DNA of 64,000 bases from Larkinella terrae (GTDB lineage Bacteria > Bacteroidota > Bacteroidia > Cytophagales > Spirosomataceae). The stretch spans positions 363,814 to 427,813 of the forward strand of contig NZ_WJXZ01000001.1 in the NCBI RefSeq assembly GCF_009668025.1, read 5' to 3'. Below are positions 8,968 through 16,673 of the stretch, one piece after another (within the stretch, counting starts at the first letter, position 1; each line of letters begins with the position of its first letter). Made by a program: the position numbers and the translations under genes. A model generated the notes under the pieces. The model did no database searches and had not been told where the DNA came from. It worked only from the letters and a program-made list of their open reading frames with translations.

Positions 8968-10440
8968 TCACCACCAGATTTGCCGGTTGTTGGTGTACGT
9001 GAAAAACCGCTCCGTATTCTTCGGGTTGTCGGGCAGTAACCGATACAACGCTCCCGCCGGAACGTTCTCAAACCGCAGCGGATTCGTCCCTTTCTTCGGT
9101 TCGCCCGCCTGTTGCCAGCCGTTATCCCAGTAAAAAAGCCGGTAGGTCTGCTCGGCCAGCGGCACACTTCGTTTCTGATCCAGGCAGATGCTATCCATCG
9201 TCTGAAAAAGCGCCAGATCGGCCCGATTCAGCGAAAAAGCGCCAATTTCTTCCGTTAATTTCGAGCGGGTATAAGCCACCGGAACGGCGGTTTTTCGCTG
9301 TAAGTCAGGCTGGCACATCACTTTCCGACCCGTTTCTTCGTCCAGGTAAAAAGGTTTGTCGATGGCCGTAATTCCCTTTCCACCCCGGTACGTACAAGGC
9401 AAATACACCACTCCTTTCGCCATTTTCGAAAACCGGCAGCGGTTTTTCTCGGGCTTCGACCAGAAAACCGGTACCCATTCCCCATTCGAAAATGTGGCCA
9501 GATACACCATTTCCGGCTCCGCATCGAGTTGGAGTTCAACGTCAGCGACCGGAAAATACTGGTCGGTTACGTCGATCACCCGGTCGAACCGGAGATGATA
9601 CGGAATATCGTCTTCATCGCTCAACAAATGGGGCAGCGTGGCCTTGTTGACGGAATAGGTTTTCCGAAACACTTTCGCCGAGCGTCTCATTTCGTGGTAG
9701 GTGAGCAGTGGATCATAGTCGGCAGGAAACGCCGGATATCGCTCGCAGCCCATAAATTTAGTCCACGAATGATTCGAGGTGACCATTACATTCCAGGCGT
9801 GGGGGCCGCCGTTGCTATTGCCCCACATCGGTACAAAATCCGTGGTAACGGCCATACCCAACGCCCGCAGCGGATACTCGATCACGGACGTCATCAGCCA
9901 GCAGTCGCCTTCTTTATTTTTGGCCATTTCCTCCCACGACCGATAGCGCGCGGGTTTGGCGTTCATGCTGTATTTCAGCTCTTTATAGAACGCAATATTA
10001 ATGTATTTACAAATGGCGATGTTCCGGTCGTCGGCCCGTTGAAACGTGTCCCGCAGCGCGCCGAATTCGGTGAGGCACTGCTCGCGCCAGGGAGTCAGCG
10101 GTTCGTTGGCAATGCGGTAGGGCAGCACGTATTCGCAAAAATCGGCGAAGGTCAGTGAGCCATCCTGCAACTGTCCGGAAGCATTTTTCAGGGCCAGGTC
10201 GATATTTTTAATGAGGTAATCGGCATCGACGTTTCCAATATCGTCCGTTTCGGATTCGCCGGTCGAATTTCCATCCATATGCTCGATCAGAAAAACCGCC
10301 GATTTGCGCTGTAGACTATCGCCCGGCGCTGCATAACGCGCCAGAACATCCTGCAATAATTTGTCTTTTACTTTTTGTTTATCACACGAGCAGAAAATAA
10401 AGGAGAGGAATAAGACAGAAAAATAAATAACCGATTTCAT
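8968..10440 (-). CDS. Transglutaminase-like lipoprotein (copy 2 of a tandem pair)
   Basis: A 490-residue protein from the ATG at 10438-10440. That start gives a short signal with lipobox FCSC just before DKQKVKDKLL; a longer in-frame start at 10488 spoils the signal. The middle has the transglutaminase-like pattern: Cys180 in EGDCWLM and His214 in GPHAWN, followed by a strand-rich part that may supply the third catalytic residue. The C-terminal half is beta-rich and ends LPDNPKNTERFFTYTNNRQIW. It is clearly homologous over its full length to the next gene upstream (Cys180 and His214 fall at the same residue numbers). The substrate is unknown; a role on peptides or as a structural domain is possible. 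Confidence 0.75.
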   Translation of the reverse strand: MKSVIYFSVLFLSFIFCSCDKQKVKDKLLQDVLARYAAPGDSLQRKSAVFLIEHMDGNSTGESETDDIGNVDADYLIKNIDLALKNASGQLQDGSLTFADFCEYVLPYRIANEPLTPWREQCLTEFGALRDTFQRADDRNIAICKYINIAFYKELKYSMNAKPARYRSWEEMAKNKEGDCWLMTSVIEYPLRALGMAVTTDFVPMWGNSNGGPHAWNVMVTSNHSWTKFMGCERYPAFPADYDPLLTYHEMRRSAKVFRKTYSVNKATLPHLLSDEDDIPYHLRFDRVIDVTDQYFPVADVELQLDAEPEMVYLATFSNGEWVPVFWSKPEKNRCRFSKMAKGVVYLPCTYRGGKGITAIDKPFYLDEETGRKVMCQPDLQRKTAVPVAYTRSKLTEEIGAFSLNRADLALFQTMDSICLDQKRSVPLAEQTYRLFYWDNGWQQAGEPKKGTNPLRFENVPAGALYRLLPDNPKNTERFFTYTNNRQIWW

Positions 10441-10488
10441 GAAAAAACAAATTGTATTAAATGGAAAGAGAAGCGCACTTAACTTCAT

Positions 10489-11955
10489 TTACAACCAGGT
10501 TTGCTTCCCGTTTGAATAAGTAAAAATCCGTTCTTTATTCGTTGGATTTTCGGGTAATAACCGATAGACGGTGCCCGAAGGAACATTATCAAACTGCAGT
10601 GGACGAGTTGTATTTTTCTTTTGTTTTCCCGCAAACTGCCAGCCATTATCCCAATAAAAAAGGTTATAGGTCTGATGCTGAATGGGCGGACTCCATTTTA
10701 AACCCATGCAGATACTGTCCATTGCCAATACAAAATCCAGTCCTGATTTACCCGAGTTAAACACATCAAGTTCGTCAAATGCCATGGATTGAATCGTTTT
10801 AATAACAATCGATGTCCTTTTGTTCAATTCCGGTTTGCAGATTACGGTTTTGCCCAATGAATCAATATACACTGGATCTCCGAACGGTTTTGTGCCATCA
10901 CCCGATGAATAGGTGCTTGGTATATACAAGAGTCCCCGTGTCATATTCCGGAATACATACCGGTTATTTTCGGTTTTAGACCAGAAAACCGGCGCCCAGT
11001 CTCCGTTCGAAAAAACAGATAGATACGCAATTTTAACGGCCGGATTATCAATCTTCACCGCGATGTCGCTAACAGGAAGATACTGGCTGGTAACGTCAAT
11101 CATGCGATCGTATAAAAGTTGAGCAGGAATGTCGTCCGAATCATCAATCAGGTGTGGCAACGTCTCCTGGTTGATGGAATAGGTTTTTCGAAAAATTTTG
11201 GGTGGGTACCGCCGGGCATTGACAATGCCAAACGGATCATATCGGCCGGGCGGAGTTTCGCAGCCCATAAAAGGCACCCATTTTTTATCCGATACCCGGA
11301 GCGCATTCCAGGCATGGGTTTCGCCGTTATTATTTCCCCATTTTGGTATAAAATCCGTTGTTACGGCAATTCCCAGCGCCCGCAGGGGGTAATTAAGCAA
11401 ACTCGTCATTGCCCAGCAATTTCCTTTTTTATTCTGCATCAATTGTTGCCAGGATTGATATTGTGCGGGTTCGGCAGTGGGCGAATACGCGAATCCCGGG
11501 GTAATTTTAGCATTGATATTCGCGGTCAAATCCATGTTTTTGGGTTCGGCCAATCGAAACGTGTCGAGCAGGAATGCAAATTGTTTTTGGCCCTGCTCGC
11601 GCCAGTCGGTCAGTGGTTCATTGGCCGCCCGGTACGGCAATACGTATTCACAGAAATCGGCGAACGACAAGGTACCATCCTGCAGCTGGGGAGACGCGGC
11701 TTTTAAAGCCAGATCAATGTTTTTAATGAGGTACTCCGGGTCGACATTGCCCAGATCCTCGGTTTCGGATTCACCGGCGGAAAGGCCGTCCATCTGGTCG
11801 ATTAAAAAAACCGCCGACTTGCGCTGGAGACTGTCACCCGGCAATTGGTAATGGTCCAAAACCGCCTTTAATAACTTTTCCTTCTCCGCTTTTTTATCGC
11901 AGGAAAAAAGCAGGAATGAACTACCTAACAGCAGAGCGATAGCGACTAATTTCAT
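10489..11955 (-). CDS. Transglutaminase-like lipoprotein (copy 1 of a tandem pair)
   Basis: A 488-residue protein from the ATG at 11953-11955 (MKLVAIALLL, lipobox LFSC). Cys180 in KGNCWAM and His214 in GETHAWN mark a transglutaminase/protease-like core. Shared blocks with the downstream copy include DSLQRKSAVFLI, FADFCEYVLPYR, YPLRALGIAVTTDF and the C-terminal NLFYWDNGWQ. The two genes therefore arose by tandem duplication and have since diverged widely. The copy is followed by its paralogue and preceded by the O-antigen-ligase-like gene 34 bases away on the same strand, suggesting one transcript. Substrate and function are unknown. Confidence 0.75.
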   Translation of the reverse strand: MKLVAIALLLGSSFLLFSCDKKAEKEKLLKAVLDHYQLPGDSLQRKSAVFLIDQMDGLSAGESETEDLGNVDPEYLIKNIDLALKAASPQLQDGTLSFADFCEYVLPYRAANEPLTDWREQGQKQFAFLLDTFRLAEPKNMDLTANINAKITPGFAYSPTAEPAQYQSWQQLMQNKKGNCWAMTSLLNYPLRALGIAVTTDFIPKWGNNNGETHAWNALRVSDKKWVPFMGCETPPGRYDPFGIVNARRYPPKIFRKTYSINQETLPHLIDDSDDIPAQLLYDRMIDVTSQYLPVSDIAVKIDNPAVKIAYLSVFSNGDWAPVFWSKTENNRYVFRNMTRGLLYIPSTYSSGDGTKPFGDPVYIDSLGKTVICKPELNKRTSIVIKTIQSMAFDELDVFNSGKSGLDFVLAMDSICMGLKWSPPIQHQTYNLFYWDNGWQFAGKQKKNTTRPLQFDNVPSGTVYRLLPENPTNKERIFTYSNGKQTWL

Positions 11956-11989
11956 AGATAAACGATGAGTTTTGAACAAAATTCCGCAA

Positions 11990-13843
11990 TCAATTTGGTT
12001 GATTCAATAGCTTTTTCATCTCCTCCATAATCTGCCGGGAAGCCGGTGAAGAAACCGGAATCGGCATCTTAATGATGTAATCTGCAACGTTTTTTGCCGA
12101 AGCGAAATCGCCCGTTTCAACGTACATTCTGGCCAGTAAATACCGGGGATAAAGGCGGTTCGGAATGATTGAAACGGCTTTTTTATACGCTTTCTCCGAT
12201 TGCGTATACTGATTCAGTTTCAGGTACGCATTACCCAGATTCATATACAGAAATGGATCGGAAGTATAAGCTGACGCTTTTTCAAGAACCGTTGCACTTT
12301 GTTTAAATTTCCCGGTCATATACAAGGCTTTTCCGTAGCCTAGCAATACTTCGGGCTGCCTGGGCGATTGAGCGAAAGCTGCGCGGTAGATATCCGCCGA
12401 TTTTTCGTAGGAATGGCTGGATAATAAGTCCCTGGCCTTTCGCCAGTCGGCTTTGGCTTTGATTAAATGAATTTCATTTTTCAGCACCAGAATCATCAGA
12501 TAAATAGCACTAACGGCTAAAATCTTCACGCCGGGCAAATGACCAGCCAATTTTATATTTTCTTCTTTCGACAGAAAAGAAATGATTCCGATAAAAAATA
12601 AAAAAGAGAGCCAGATGATTGGCACTTCGAAAGGATACGAAAAAAAACCAGCAATACTTAACGACACCAAAGCCCCCAGCGATCCGATGAGGAAAGGTGA
12701 TTTTGTATGAATTTGTCGAAAACCATTCCGAAAAGTTAAAATCAGAACAGCAACAAAAATGATCAGCCCAACCAGGCCATTTTCAATTAAAATCTGGAGG
12801 AAATCGTTAAACGCGTACGGCACATAATCGGCCCGCTCAACCAGCGCCGGATTGTTCAGGCGCGTTTCCATAAACTCGCTTTGCAAATTCCCAAAGTGGG
12901 CCTTGAATTGCTCAAAACCAATTCCGAAAAGAATATTCCTGTTGAATAAACCCGAACCCACGCGCCAGACCAACGCCCGGCCGTCGGCAGATTCCGGTTT
13001 AAACTGGTAAAGCAGGTACGATACGGCAAAAAGAAGCAGAAGAATCGTTAAGGAAATACCGAGCCTCCCGGCGGTTTTTATTTCTGCATACAAGGCCAAA
13101 AATTCGGTTTTATATCGTATATAAATCACTACTGATGACCCCACAATCGCTCCAATCCAGGCTGAACGGGACTGCGTGGCCGGTAATATACAGCTGATTC
13201 CAATGAGTGAAAGCCAGCTCATTAGGTTGAATACCTTGGCTAAAACCGGTGGCGTTGGTGGAAAAAGAACGATTGCCAACGAAAGAATAAAAACCGGACT
13301 TAAAAAAATGGCGTAAGGTCCGGGATTTTGAAATGTACCAGTCAGGTTAAATAGTTTATGATGGCCGGATTTGAAGCCAAGAATTTGCAGTTCACCGTAG
13401 ACAGCTTCAATTAAACCGATCGAAATAAGCAGCAAAAAGCAGCCATATTTCACGTAGACGCCAAACTGCTTATGGAAACAGAGTTGTTTAATCAGCAGAA
13501 CAATTACAATGGAAAGAATAAAGAGAATTAAATTTTCATTGTATTCTAAACCGAGTGTTTTAAAATTAAAAAAAGTATAAATGGCATAAATTAAAAGTAA
13601 GAAATCGACCTGATTAAGATTGATTGTAAACTTATATATAGTTGCATAAATAAAAAAAGCAATAACAAAAAGGGCGGGTATAATATAAAAGAAGTGCGCC
13701 TTTATATTTAGAAAAGAAAGATCGCCAAATTGAATAAATGGTTTAACAAACAAGGAAGCCAGGAAAGTAACACACAACAGGAAAATAAATAAATTACGCC
13801 AACTATCAGCCGTTTTTTCAGTTTGTCTGCTTAAGTCCCGCAT
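11990..13843 (-). CDS. O-antigen ligase-like polytopic membrane protein with C-terminal TPR repeats
   Basis: A 617-residue protein with about 12 hydrophobic segments up to residue about 455, then a soluble tail. The SRSAWIGAIVG segment and the later GRALVWRVGSGLF plus a periplasmic-type loop are the marks of the Wzy/WaaL O-antigen ligase-like superfamily, which transfers lipid-linked glycans. The tail carries TPR-type repeats (AAFAQSPRQPEVLLGYGKAL, YMNLGNAYLKLNQYTQSEKA, YPRYLLARMYVETGDF). In Bacteroidota such ligase-TPR fusions occur outside obvious O-antigen clusters and their substrates are unclear. A 57-codon membrane peptide lies upstream and two transglutaminase-like lipoproteins downstream on the same strand. 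Confidence 0.82.
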   Translation of the reverse strand: MRDLSRQTEKTADSWRNLFIFLLCVTFLASLFVKPFIQFGDLSFLNIKAHFFYIIPALFVIAFFIYATIYKFTINLNQVDFLLLIYAIYTFFNFKTLGLEYNENLILFILSIVIVLLIKQLCFHKQFGVYVKYGCFLLLISIGLIEAVYGELQILGFKSGHHKLFNLTGTFQNPGPYAIFLSPVFILSLAIVLFPPTPPVLAKVFNLMSWLSLIGISCILPATQSRSAWIGAIVGSSVVIYIRYKTEFLALYAEIKTAGRLGISLTILLLLFAVSYLLYQFKPESADGRALVWRVGSGLFNRNILFGIGFEQFKAHFGNLQSEFMETRLNNPALVERADYVPYAFNDFLQILIENGLVGLIIFVAVLILTFRNGFRQIHTKSPFLIGSLGALVSLSIAGFFSYPFEVPIIWLSFLFFIGIISFLSKEENIKLAGHLPGVKILAVSAIYLMILVLKNEIHLIKAKADWRKARDLLSSHSYEKSADIYRAAFAQSPRQPEVLLGYGKALYMTGKFKQSATVLEKASAYTSDPFLYMNLGNAYLKLNQYTQSEKAYKKAVSIIPNRLYPRYLLARMYVETGDFASAKNVADYIIKMPIPVSSPASRQIMEEMKKLLNQPN

Positions 13844-13961
13844 ACCAATTTTAAATTCCGAATATGTAATCAGTTATATCTTTCGTGTTTTACTCTGTAT
13901 TAAATTAAAAACTCAAGATTGGTCAACTCGCTGAAAATGAAACTGATTTGTACACTCAATC

Positions 13962-14135
13962 TTAATAATCATCAAACTCCGAAAGCAATTCCAGCGTTGA
14001 TAACTCCAGGAAACTCACCGATTGTTTCGGGCGGTTATTGAGGTACATATTTACCGTTGAAGCCAGGACGATTAGCCCAATCAGAATGATTTTTAACCAG
14101 ATGCGGTTTTTTAAAGACAGACGGTTTCCTCGCAT
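13962..14135 (-). CDS. 57-residue single-pass membrane peptide, NVEALA-like layout
   Basis: The ATG at 14133-14135 opens a 57-codon frame ending TAA at 13962-13964. It has a basic N-terminus (MRGNRLSLKNR), a hydrophobic stretch (IWLKIILIGLIVLASTV), then NMYLNNRPKQ and an amphipathic tail FLELSTLELLSEFDDY. This layout (basic start, one membrane or signal segment, Asn/Gln-rich turn, then a short leucine/glutamate motif) resembles the tiny NVEALA-family peptides of Bacteroidota, though the exact motif is absent. It lies 118 bases upstream of the O-antigen-ligase-like gene on the same strand and downstream of the ECF42 gene. Codon use is like its neighbours. Coding is likely; function is unknown. 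Confidence 0.6.
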   Translation of the reverse strand: MRGNRLSLKNRIWLKIILIGLIVLASTVNMYLNNRPKQSVSFLELSTLELLSEFDDY

Positions 14136-14168
14136 GCAATGTACTGATTAGACTTCTGTTATTCACTT

Positions 14169-15443
14169 TCAGGCACACATTCCGGTATTGTACGTAAAAA
14201 TAGACGTTGTTTTTGCAATCAGCCGGTTAATATTCTTGCTCATGGTTGCTTTATCGGCGTTCGAACTGGCCAGTTTCAAAGCGGTTTCGAAATGCTGCAA
14301 GGCCATTTTATCATCAATGTCGGTATATAAATGCCCCAACAGGGAATAATAAAAATGATTTGTCGTGAGTTTTAGCTTTTCGGCTTCCTGAATCGCTTCC
14401 TTTTTTCCCCTGGTTTTGGCTACGGCAAACGTCCGGTTTAAGGCGGCAATGGGTGAATATTCTAAAATTAATAAGTTATTGTAAAGTTGCAGGATATTCT
14501 CCCATTTTTCATCCGTATTTTCTTTGCGGGTATGCCAGTAAGCAATTCCCGCTTCCAGATGAAACTTCGACACCTGATTTCCGGTCGACGCTTTATTTAA
14601 AAAATAGGCCCCGCGATCAATGAGTTCTTTGTTCCAAAGCGCTTCGTCCTGATCCTCGTATAAAATAGTTTCGCCATTCTCGTTCGTTCGGGCATCAAAC
14701 CGCGACGAATGAAAGCACATCAAGGAAAGTAAAGCACTGGCGGCCGGTTTATTCGTGGTCTCGTTCTCGACCAGCAAATGCGTCAGCCGCATCGCTTCGG
14801 CGCACAGATCTTTGCGTAAAGTGGTATTCTGCGAAACCGAATAATAGCCTTCGGAAAACAGCAAATAAAGGGTCGTTAAAACCGTTTCCAATCTACTGGT
14901 AATTTCCGATACTGTCGGTTGCTCAATTTTTATTCGGGCTTCTTTCAGCTTTTCCTTGGCGCGGTTGAGTCGTTTATATATGACTTCTTTATTGGTTAAA
15001 AAAGCGTCCGCAATTTCCTGAATGCCAAAACCGCAAAGCAAATTCAACGCAAGTGCAATCTGGGATTCGTTGGAAATACACGGGTTGCAAACGGTAAAAA
15101 TCATCGCCAGCTGGCTATCGGCAATGTTTTTATGCGACAAATCAATGTCCAATTCTTCGGCTTTCGGAGCCGTATAGCTCAAATCGGCCGAAATCTTCTT
15201 TTCAAAAAGGGAATGCCGCTTTAAATAATTCCTGGTTTTGTTTTTAGCAACCGTATAAAGCCATCCGGTCGGATTTTCGGGCACGCCCTGCATTCCCCAG
15301 ACTTCGGTAGCCGCCAGAAACGTATCACTGACAATGTCTTCCGCAACGGCAATATGCTCAATACCAAACAAATAACAAAGCACCCCAACGATATTCCGGT
15401 ATTCGGTTCGAAATAGGTGGGGCAAAAGAATCCGTTCTTCCAT
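14169..15443 (-). CDS. ECF42-group RNA polymerase sigma factor with C-terminal TPR-like domain
   Basis: A 424-residue protein, much longer than a plain ECF sigma factor. The sigma-2 region is at about residues 8-75 (AEDIVSDTFLAATEVW, NPTGWLYTVAKNKTRNYLKR). The sigma-4 helix-turn-helix is at about 125-170 (GFGIQEIADAFLTNKEVIYKRLNRAKEKL). The remaining ~250 residues form the DUF6596/TPR-like extension (LLFSEGYYS, EAMRLTHLL, RTFAVAKTRGKKEAI, ALQHFETALKLA) that defines the ECF42 group. ECF42 factors lack an anti-sigma factor and sit beside YciI/DGPF proteins, as here; the extension is thought to be regulatory. It is third in a same-strand cassette after the AhpD-like and YciI genes. Confidence 0.9.
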   Translation of the reverse strand: MEERILLPHLFRTEYRNIVGVLCYLFGIEHIAVAEDIVSDTFLAATEVWGMQGVPENPTGWLYTVAKNKTRNYLKRHSLFEKKISADLSYTAPKAEELDIDLSHKNIADSQLAMIFTVCNPCISNESQIALALNLLCGFGIQEIADAFLTNKEVIYKRLNRAKEKLKEARIKIEQPTVSEITSRLETVLTTLYLLFSEGYYSVSQNTTLRKDLCAEAMRLTHLLVENETTNKPAASALLSLMCFHSSRFDARTNENGETILYEDQDEALWNKELIDRGAYFLNKASTGNQVSKFHLEAGIAYWHTRKENTDEKWENILQLYNNLLILEYSPIAALNRTFAVAKTRGKKEAIQEAEKLKLTTNHFYYSLLGHLYTDIDDKMALQHFETALKLASSNADKATMSKNINRLIAKTTSIFTYNTGMCA

Positions 15444-15493
15444 GCCTTCAAAAAAAAGTGCCTTTGTAAAGATACAAAGGCACTTCGTTTAAT

Positions 15494-15844
15494 TTACTGA
15501 GCCGGTGGAATGGCCATTCGCACCTCCACGACGGCTCCCCACTGAATGATCGGGCAGCCTTTGGCGATCTCGACGGCTTCGTCATAATCAGCGGCTCGGA
15601 TCAAAAATAAACCACCCAGCGATTCCTTGATTTCGGCGTAAGGACCATTCAAAACCGTATTGTTTTGTTTGACAACCCGGCCGTCGGTATCCCAGCGTTT
15701 GGGCGGAGCGACCAGCTTGTTTTGGGCGGCAATACCGCCAATCCAATCCTGAAAAGGCTTAATGGCAGCCTGCATTTGTTCGGGCGAAGGGCTGGCGTCT
15801 TTGCTGCTCAGATCCCGGTGAATCGCCAACAGGAATTCGTTCAT
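15494..15844 (-). CDS. YciI/DGPF-domain protein of the ECF42 cassette
   Basis: A 116-residue protein with the YCII-related fold. It has an N-terminal strand (MNEFLLAIH), a central NGPYAEIKESLGGLFLI that corresponds to the DGPF motif (here NGPY), DYDEAVEIAKGCP and a C-terminal VEVRMAI strand. DGPF proteins are the signature neighbours of ECF42 sigma factors and are usually members of the regulon. Their biochemical activity is unproven, though a His/Asp pocket suggests a small-molecule enzyme. It lies 50 bases upstream of the sigma gene and downstream of the AhpD-like gene. Confidence 0.88.
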   Translation of the reverse strand: MNEFLLAIHRDLSSKDASPSPEQMQAAIKPFQDWIGGIAAQNKLVAPPKRWDTDGRVVKQNNTVLNGPYAEIKESLGGLFLIRAADYDEAVEIAKGCPIIQWGAVVEVRMAIPPAQ

Positions 15845-15898
15845 AATGCTGTTTTTATTTGAATGGAAGGTTTTCCAATGGGAAACTTACTCGTTGCA

Positions 15899-16351
15899 TC
15901 AACCGAACTGGCCCACCTCGTAAGTTCCCGGCGTGTTCGGGAAAGCCAGATTCAGGCGGTTCCAGGTGTTGATGGTCGTAATGGCCAGCGTCAGATCGAT
16001 CAGTTCTTCATCCGTAAACTGTTCTTTGGCCTGCTGGTAAGCCGCATCCGGCGCCGTGCATTGGGTCACGGCTTCGGCCCAGGCAAATGCGGCCCGTTCG
16101 CGCGCTGTGTAGTAAGGCGATTCCCGCCAGGCGCTTAAACCGTACAGCCGCTGCTCGGTTTCGCCTTTGGCCCGCGCATCTTTGTAGTGCATATCCAGGC
16201 AGTAGGCACAGCCGTTGATTTGGGAAACCCGGAAATAAATCAGCTCCTGCAGGGCTCGTTCAACGGGTGATTTTTTCAGATAACCGCCAATACCGTAAAG
16301 CGTTTTCAGGGCGCCCTGCCCCTTTTCGTGGAAATTCAGTCGTTGTTCCAT
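15899..16351 (-). CDS. Carboxymuconolactone decarboxylase / AhpD-like protein
   Basis: A 150-residue all-helical protein of the CMD/AhpD superfamily. The redox centre is visible as Cys48-Ala-Tyr-Cys51 followed by LDMH (His55), within INGCAYCLDMHYKDA. The later helices TDEELIDLTLAITTINTWNRLNL are also typical. Related proteins reduce peroxides or peroxiredoxin-type partners through the CxxC. It is the first gene of a three-gene minus-strand cassette with YciI and ECF42, suggesting the sigma factor drives its own cassette, possibly in response to oxidative or organic stress (inference). Confidence 0.87.
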   Translation of the reverse strand: MEQRLNFHEKGQGALKTLYGIGGYLKKSPVERALQELIYFRVSQINGCAYCLDMHYKDARAKGETEQRLYGLSAWRESPYYTARERAAFAWAEAVTQCTAPDAAYQQAKEQFTDEELIDLTLAITTINTWNRLNLAFPNTPGTYEVGQFG

Positions 16352-16451
16352 TTTGAAATGATTCAGTTGTTAAAACCTATTGACAACCGGGTTTTCAGAT
16401 TTGGACAAACCGATCAATTTTTTTTGAAAATAATTCCAGTGGACCGTTTCA

Positions 16452-16478
16452 GGTCGCATAGCGACCAAATGTTTGTAA
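16452..16478 (+). repeat. Lone GGTCGC-palindrome/TGTTTGTA unit
   Basis: GGTCGCATAGCGACC at 16452-16466 is a near-perfect palindrome followed by AAATGTTTGTA. It matches the left outer unit of the composite elements at 16505 and 21652, and lies 53 bases before the first of them in the same orientation. Confidence 0.75.
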
Positions 16479-16504
16479 CCAAATCCCGTCAGCGCGAATT
16501 TCCG

Positions 16505-16656
16505 GGTCGCGTAGCGACCGAATGTTTGTAGCATATTCCATCGACGCGGAATGATTGGTCGCGTAGCGATCAAACCGGGCTTGTTGTTCGGTCGCTACGC
16601 GACCAGTATTGGGGAGATTGGCGATAAGTCTACAAACATACGGTCGCTAAGCGACC
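16505..16656. repeat. Composite fold-back repeat, copy 1 (152 bp)
   Basis: The order is: outer unit GGTCGCGTAGCGACC plus GAATGTTTGTAG (16505-16531); inner unit 16557-16571; inverted inner unit 16590-16604; inverted outer unit CTACAAACAT plus ACGGTCGCTAAGCGACC (16630-16656). The reverse complement of the right outer unit differs from the left one at only 2 of 27 positions, and the inner pair forms a 15-bp stem with one wobble. Offsets from the left edge (0, 52, 85, 125) match copy 2 at 21652-21805 (0, 53, 86, 128). Confidence 0.85.
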
Positions 16657-16673
16657 CAAAAATTATGGAAGGA

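Larger units (their letters stand above)
16352..16673. other. Gene-free stretch filled by GGTCGC palindrome repeats
   Basis: Five palindromic units plus spacer sequence occupy most of these 322 bases: a lone unit at 16452-16478 and a composite fold-back element at 16505-16656. The first 100 bases, next to the AhpD-like start, should contain the promoter of the ECF42 cassette; no clear consensus was recognised there. Confidence 0.55.
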
